A stretch of DNA of 64,000 bases from Balaenoptera acutorostrata (taxonomy: Eukaryota; Chordata; Mammalia; Artiodactyla; Balaenopteridae), in NCBI RefSeq assembly GCF_949987535.1, contig NC_080068.1:81741254-81805253 (forward strand), written 5' to 3'. Both the position numbers and the translations under genes were made by a program. A model generated the notes under the pieces. The model had not been told where the DNA came from and did no database searches. It saw nothing but the letters and a program-made list of their open reading frames with translations. Below, in pieces: positions 59,621 to 64,000 of this stretch (positions are counted from its first letter, which is position 1; the number at the start of each line of letters is the position of its first letter).

Positions 59621-59897
59621 GTTATATATATGTATTTTTGGCAAATAACTATTTCAAGAGTTTCTTTGGAAGTTACATCACTAGTTAAACTGAATTAGTT
59701 ACATGTCATAAGGGCACGTCAGTGAGATCTTTCGAAGCTCATATGGGTATTTGTTACCATCCACAAATTTCCTAGGTTAAATTTTTCTTTGGTATAGTAC
59801 TTAGTGATTTTATTACCTTTTGGTTGTCTGTTGGATGGGATTTTAGAATTGATTTTTTTTTTTTTTTTTTTTTTTTAGGGTGAGCCCTAAATGGGTT

Positions 59898-62800
59898 CTT
59901 TTTTTTTTTTTTTAACATCTTTATTGAAGTATAATTGCTTTACAATGGTGTGTTAGTTTCTGCTTTAAAACAAAGTGAATCAGTTATACATATACAATAT
60001 GTTCCCATTTCTCTTCCCTCTTGCATCTCCCTCCTTCCCACCCTCCCTATCCCACCCCTCTAGGTGGTCACAAAGCACCGAGCTGATCTCCCTGTGCTAT
60101 GCGGCTGCTTCCCACTAGCTATCTATTTTACATTTGGTAGTGTATATATGTCCATGACACTCTCTCACCCTGTCACATCTCACCCCTCCCCCTCCCCATA
60201 TCCTCAAGTCCATTCTTTAGTAGGTCTGTGTCTTTATTCCCATCTGGCCACTAGGTTCTTCATGTCCTTTTTTTTTTTTTTTTTCCCTTAGATTCCATAT
60301 ATATGTGTTAGCATACTGTATTTGTTTTTCTCTTTCTGACTTACTTCACTCTGTATGACAGACTCTAACTCCATCCACCTCATTACAAGTACCTCCATTT
60401 CATTTCTTTTTATGGCTGAGTAATATTCCATTGTATATACGTGCCACATCTTCTTTATCCATTAATCCGATGATGGACACTTTGGTTGCTTCCATGTCCT
60501 GGCTATTGTAAATAGAGCTGCAATGAACATTTTGGTACATGACTCTTTTTGAATTATGGTTTTCTCAGGGTATATGCCCAGTAGTGGGATTGCTGGGTCG
60601 TATGGTAGTTCTATTTGTAGTTTTTTAAGGAAGCTCCATACTGTTCTCCATAGTGGCTGTATCAATTTACATTCCCACCAACAGTGCAAGAGTGTTCCCT
60701 TTTCTCCACACCCTCTCCAGCATTTATTTTCTCTAGATTTTTTGATGATGGCCATTCTGACCAGTGTGAGATGATACCTCATTGTAGTTTTGACTTGCAT
60801 TTCTCTAATGATTAATGATGTTGAGCATTCTTTCATGTGTCTGTTGGCCATCTGTATATCTTCTTTGGAGAAATATCTGTTTAGGTCTTCTGCCCATTTT
60901 TGGATTGGGTTGTTTGTTTTTTTGTTATTGAGCTGCATGAGCTGCTTGTAAATCTTGGAGATTAATCCTTTGTCAGTTGCTTCATTTGCAAATATTTTCT
61001 CCCATTCTGAGGGTTGTCTTTTGGTCTTGTTTATGGTTTCCTTTGCTGTGCAAAAGCTTTTAAGTTTCATTAGGTCCCATTTGTTTATTTGTGTTCTTAT
61101 TTCCATTTCTCTGGGAGCTGGGTCAAAAAGAATCTTGCTGTGATGTATGTCATAGAGTGTTCTGCCTATGTTTTCCTCTAAGAGTTTGATACTGTCTGCC
61201 CTTACACTTAGGTCTTTAATCCATTTTGAGTTTATTTTTGTGCATGGTGTCAGGGAGTGTTCTACTTTCATACTTTTACATGTACCTGTCCAATTTTCCC
61301 AGCACCACTTATTGAAGAGGCTGTCTTTTCTCCACTGTATATGCTTGCCTCCTTTATCAAAGATAAGGTGACCATATGTGCATGGGTTTATCTCTGGGCT
61401 TTCTATCCTGTTCCATTGATCTATATTTCTGTTTCTGTGCCAGTACCAAACTGTCTTGATTACTGTAGCTTTGTAATATAGTCTGAAGTCAAGGAGCCTG
61501 ATCCTCCAGCTCCATTTTTCGTTCTCAAGATTGCTTTGGCTATTCGGGGTCTTTTGTGTTTCCATACAAATTGTGAAATTTTTTGTTCTAGTTCTGTGAA
61601 AAATGCCAGTGGTAGTTTGATAGGGATTGCATTGAATCTGTAGATTGCTTTGGGTAGTAGAGTCATTTTCACAATGTTGATTCTTCCAATCCAAGAACAT
61701 GGTATATCTCTCCATCTATTTGTATCATCTTTAATTTCTTTCATCAGTGTCCTATAATTTTCTGCATACAGGTCTTTTGTCTCCTTAGGTAGGTTCATTC
61801 CTAGGTATTTTATTCTTTTTCTTGCAATGGTAAACGGGAGTGTTTTCTTAATTTCACTTTCAGATTTTTCATCATTAGTATATAGGAATGCAAGAGATTT
61901 CTGTGCAATAATTTTGTATCTTGCTACTTTACCAAATTCATTGATTAGCTCTAGGAGTTTTCTAGTGGCAATTTTAGGATTCTCTATGTATAGTATCATG
62001 TCATCTGCAAACAGTGACAGCTTTACTTCTTCTTTTCCGATTTGGATTCCTTTTATTTCTTTTTCTTCTCTGATTGCTGTGGCTAGGACTTCCAGAACTA
62101 TGTTGAATAATAGTGGTGAGAGTGGGCAACCTTGTCTTGTTCCTGATCTTAGTGGAAATGGTTTCAGTTTTTCACCATTGAGGACAATGTTGGCTGTGGG
62201 TTTGTCATATATGGCCTTTATTATGTTGAGGAAAGTTCCTTCTATGCCTACTTTCTGCAGGGCTTTTATCATAAATGGGTGTTGAATTTTGTCGAAAGCT
62301 TTCTCTGCATCTATTGAGATGATCATATGGTTTTTCTCCTTCAGTTTGTTAATATGATGTATCACGTTGATTGATTTGCGTATATTGAAGAATCCTTGCA
62401 TTCCTGGAATAAACCCCACTTGATCATGGTGTATAATCCATTTAATATGCTGTTGGATTCTGTTTGCTAGTATTTTGTTGAGGATTTTTGCATCTATGTT
62501 CGTCAGTGATATTGGCCTTTAGTTTTCTTTCTTTGTGACATCTTTGTCTTGTCTTGGTATCAGGGTGATGGTGGCCTCGTAGAATGAGTTGGGAAGTGTT
62601 CCCCCCTCTGCAATATTTTGGAAGAGTTTGAGAAGGATAGGTGTTAGCTCTTCTCTAAATGTTTGATAGAATTCGCCAGTGAAGCGATCTGGTCCTGGGC
62701 TTTTGTTTGTTGGAAGATTTTTAATCACAGTTTCAATTTCAGTGCTTGTGATTGGTCTGTTCATATTTTCTATTTCTTCCTGGTTCAGTCTCAGTAGGTT

Positions 62801-64000
62801 ATGCATTTCTAAGAATCTGTCCATTTCTTCCAAGTTGTCCATTTTATTGGACAACTTTATTGGGCAACTTTATTATTATAGAGTTGCTTGTAATAATCTC
62901 TCATGATCGTTTGTATTTCTGCAGTGTCAGTGGTTACTTCTCCTTTTTCATTTCTAATTCTATTGATTTGAGTCTTCTCCCTTTTTCTCTTGATGAGTCT
63001 GGCTAATGGTTTGTCAATTTTGTTTATCTTCTCTAAGAACCAGCTTTTAGTTTCATTGATTTTTGCTATTGTTTCCTTCATTTCTTTTTCATTTATTTCT
63101 GATCTGATCTTTATGATTTCTTTCCTTCAGCTAGCTTTGGGGTTTTTTTGCTCTTCTTTCTCTAATTGCTTTAGGTGCAAGGTTAGGTTGTTTATTCGAG
63201 ATGTTTCCTGTTTCTTGAGGTAGGCTTGTATTGCTATAAACTTCCCTCTTAGAACTGCTTTTGCTGCATCCCATAGGTTTTGGGTCATCGTGTCTCCATT
63301 GTCATTTGTTTCTAGGTATTTTTTGATTTCCCCTTTGATTTCTTCAGTGATCACTTCGTTATTAAGTAATGTATTGTGTAGCCTCCATGTGTTTGTATTT
63401 TTTACAGATCTTTTCCTGTAATTGATATCTAGTCTCATAGCATTGTGGTCGGAAAAGATACTTGATATGATTTCAATTTTCTTAAATTTACCAAGGCTTG
63501 ATTTGTGACCCAAGATATGATCTATCCTGGAGAATGTTCCATGAGCACTTGAGAAAAATGTGTATTCTGTTGTTTTTGGGTGGAATGTCCTATAAATATC
63601 AATTAAGTACATCTTGTTTAATGTATCATTTAAAGCTTGTGTTTCCTTATTTATTTTCATTTTGGATGATCTGTCCATTGGTGAAAGTGGGGTGTTAAAG
63701 TCCCCTACTATGATTGTGTTGCTGTCGATTTCCCCTTTTATGGCTGTTAGCATTTGCCTTATGTATTGAGGTGCTCCTATCTTGGGTGCATAAATATTTA
63801 CAATTTTTATACCTTCCTCTTGGATCGATCCCTTGATCATTATATAGTGTCCTTCTTTGTCTCTTGCAATAATCTTTATTTTAAAGTCTATTTTGTCTGA
63901 TATGAGAATTGCTACTCCAGCTTTCTTTTGATTTCCATTTGCATGGAATATCTTTTTCCATCCCCTCACTTTCAGTCTGTATGTGTCTCTAGGTCTGAAG
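59898..64000 (-). mobile_element. L1 running off the right edge
   Basis: A poly-T run at 59898-59913 is the 3' tail of a minus-strand L1. The 3' UTR follows, and ORF2 occupies 60288 to beyond 64000. The copy is very similar by eye to the young L1 at 9150-11058. The 5' end, ORF1 and the right target-site duplication lie outside the window. Confidence 0.9.
60288..64000 (-). pseudogene. L1 ORF2, several disabling lesions
   Basis: Long open blocks survive: the endonuclease (63127-63969), the RT start (62519-62854), the RT core (61460-62419, FADD at 62000-62011) and the C-terminal region (60462-61715). They are separated by a stop at 60462-60464, a one-base loss near 61500, a stop near 62518 and a small duplication near 62855. 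Few lesions over 3.7 kb suggest a fairly young but inactive copy. Confidence 0.88.

Noticed and set aside
46440..59890. A second protein-coding gene upstream of DTHD1
   Set aside because: I looked for linked exons with consistent phases or known domains and found only short unrelated ORFs and old repeats.

Overview
The window is mammalian nuclear DNA, most likely from a cetacean or a close relative. The evidence is five copies of a tRNA-derived SINE of the CHR type (Cetacea-Hippo-Ruminant) with a (TAAA)n tail, several L1 LINEs, many decayed MIR, L2, MaLR and Tigger relics, and no Alu, B1/B2 or BovB sequence that I can see. Nothing is bacterial: no operons, no CRISPR, no integrated phage.

One protein-coding gene is supported. 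The minus strand from about 32.83 kb down to 2.47 kb carries seven coding exons of a gene I identify as DTHD1 (death domain containing 1). The exons join in a continuous frame from a good ATG to an open end: 703 full codons in this window. The product has a short N-terminal region, a long polar disordered stretch encoded by one large exon, two ZU5-type modules and most of a UPA domain, the layout of PIDD1. The C-terminal death domain would lie left of base 1. Notable splice features are a GC-AG first intron, a weak exon 6 donor, and a SINE that starts its target-site duplication only 8 nt into the intron after exon 7. A small CpG-dense patch at 33.69-33.92 kb, about 0.9 kb upstream of the ATG, is the likely promoter region.

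Layout: 1-2.1 kb intron with old repeats; 2.1-2.76 kb SINE plus exon 7; 2.8-7.9 kb intron with MaLR, MIR and LTR relics; 7.9-11.3 kb an old antisense L1 holding a SINE and a young 1.9 kb L1; 12.15-12.33 kb exon 6; 12.4-16.3 kb old sense-strand L1 and MLT1 relics; 16.3-21.8 kb intron with an (AC)n tract, a SINE and a MER2 element; exon 5 near 22 kb, exon 4 near 23.2 kb, exon 3 near 26.1 kb, exon 2 at 30.0-30.6 kb and exon 1 at 32.6-32.8 kb; then intergenic DNA to 64 kb with a near-full-length L1 (37.88-43.63 kb) inside an older L1, two SINEs, scattered relics, and a third L1 that runs off the right edge from 59.9 kb.

No previously undescribed molecular system is evident. The best leads are the splice-site oddities of DTHD1, the apparent loss of the PIDD1-type autoprocessing motif in its ZU5 modules, the nested L1 structures, and two nearly identical same-strand L1 copies about 50 kb apart that bracket the 5' part of the gene.
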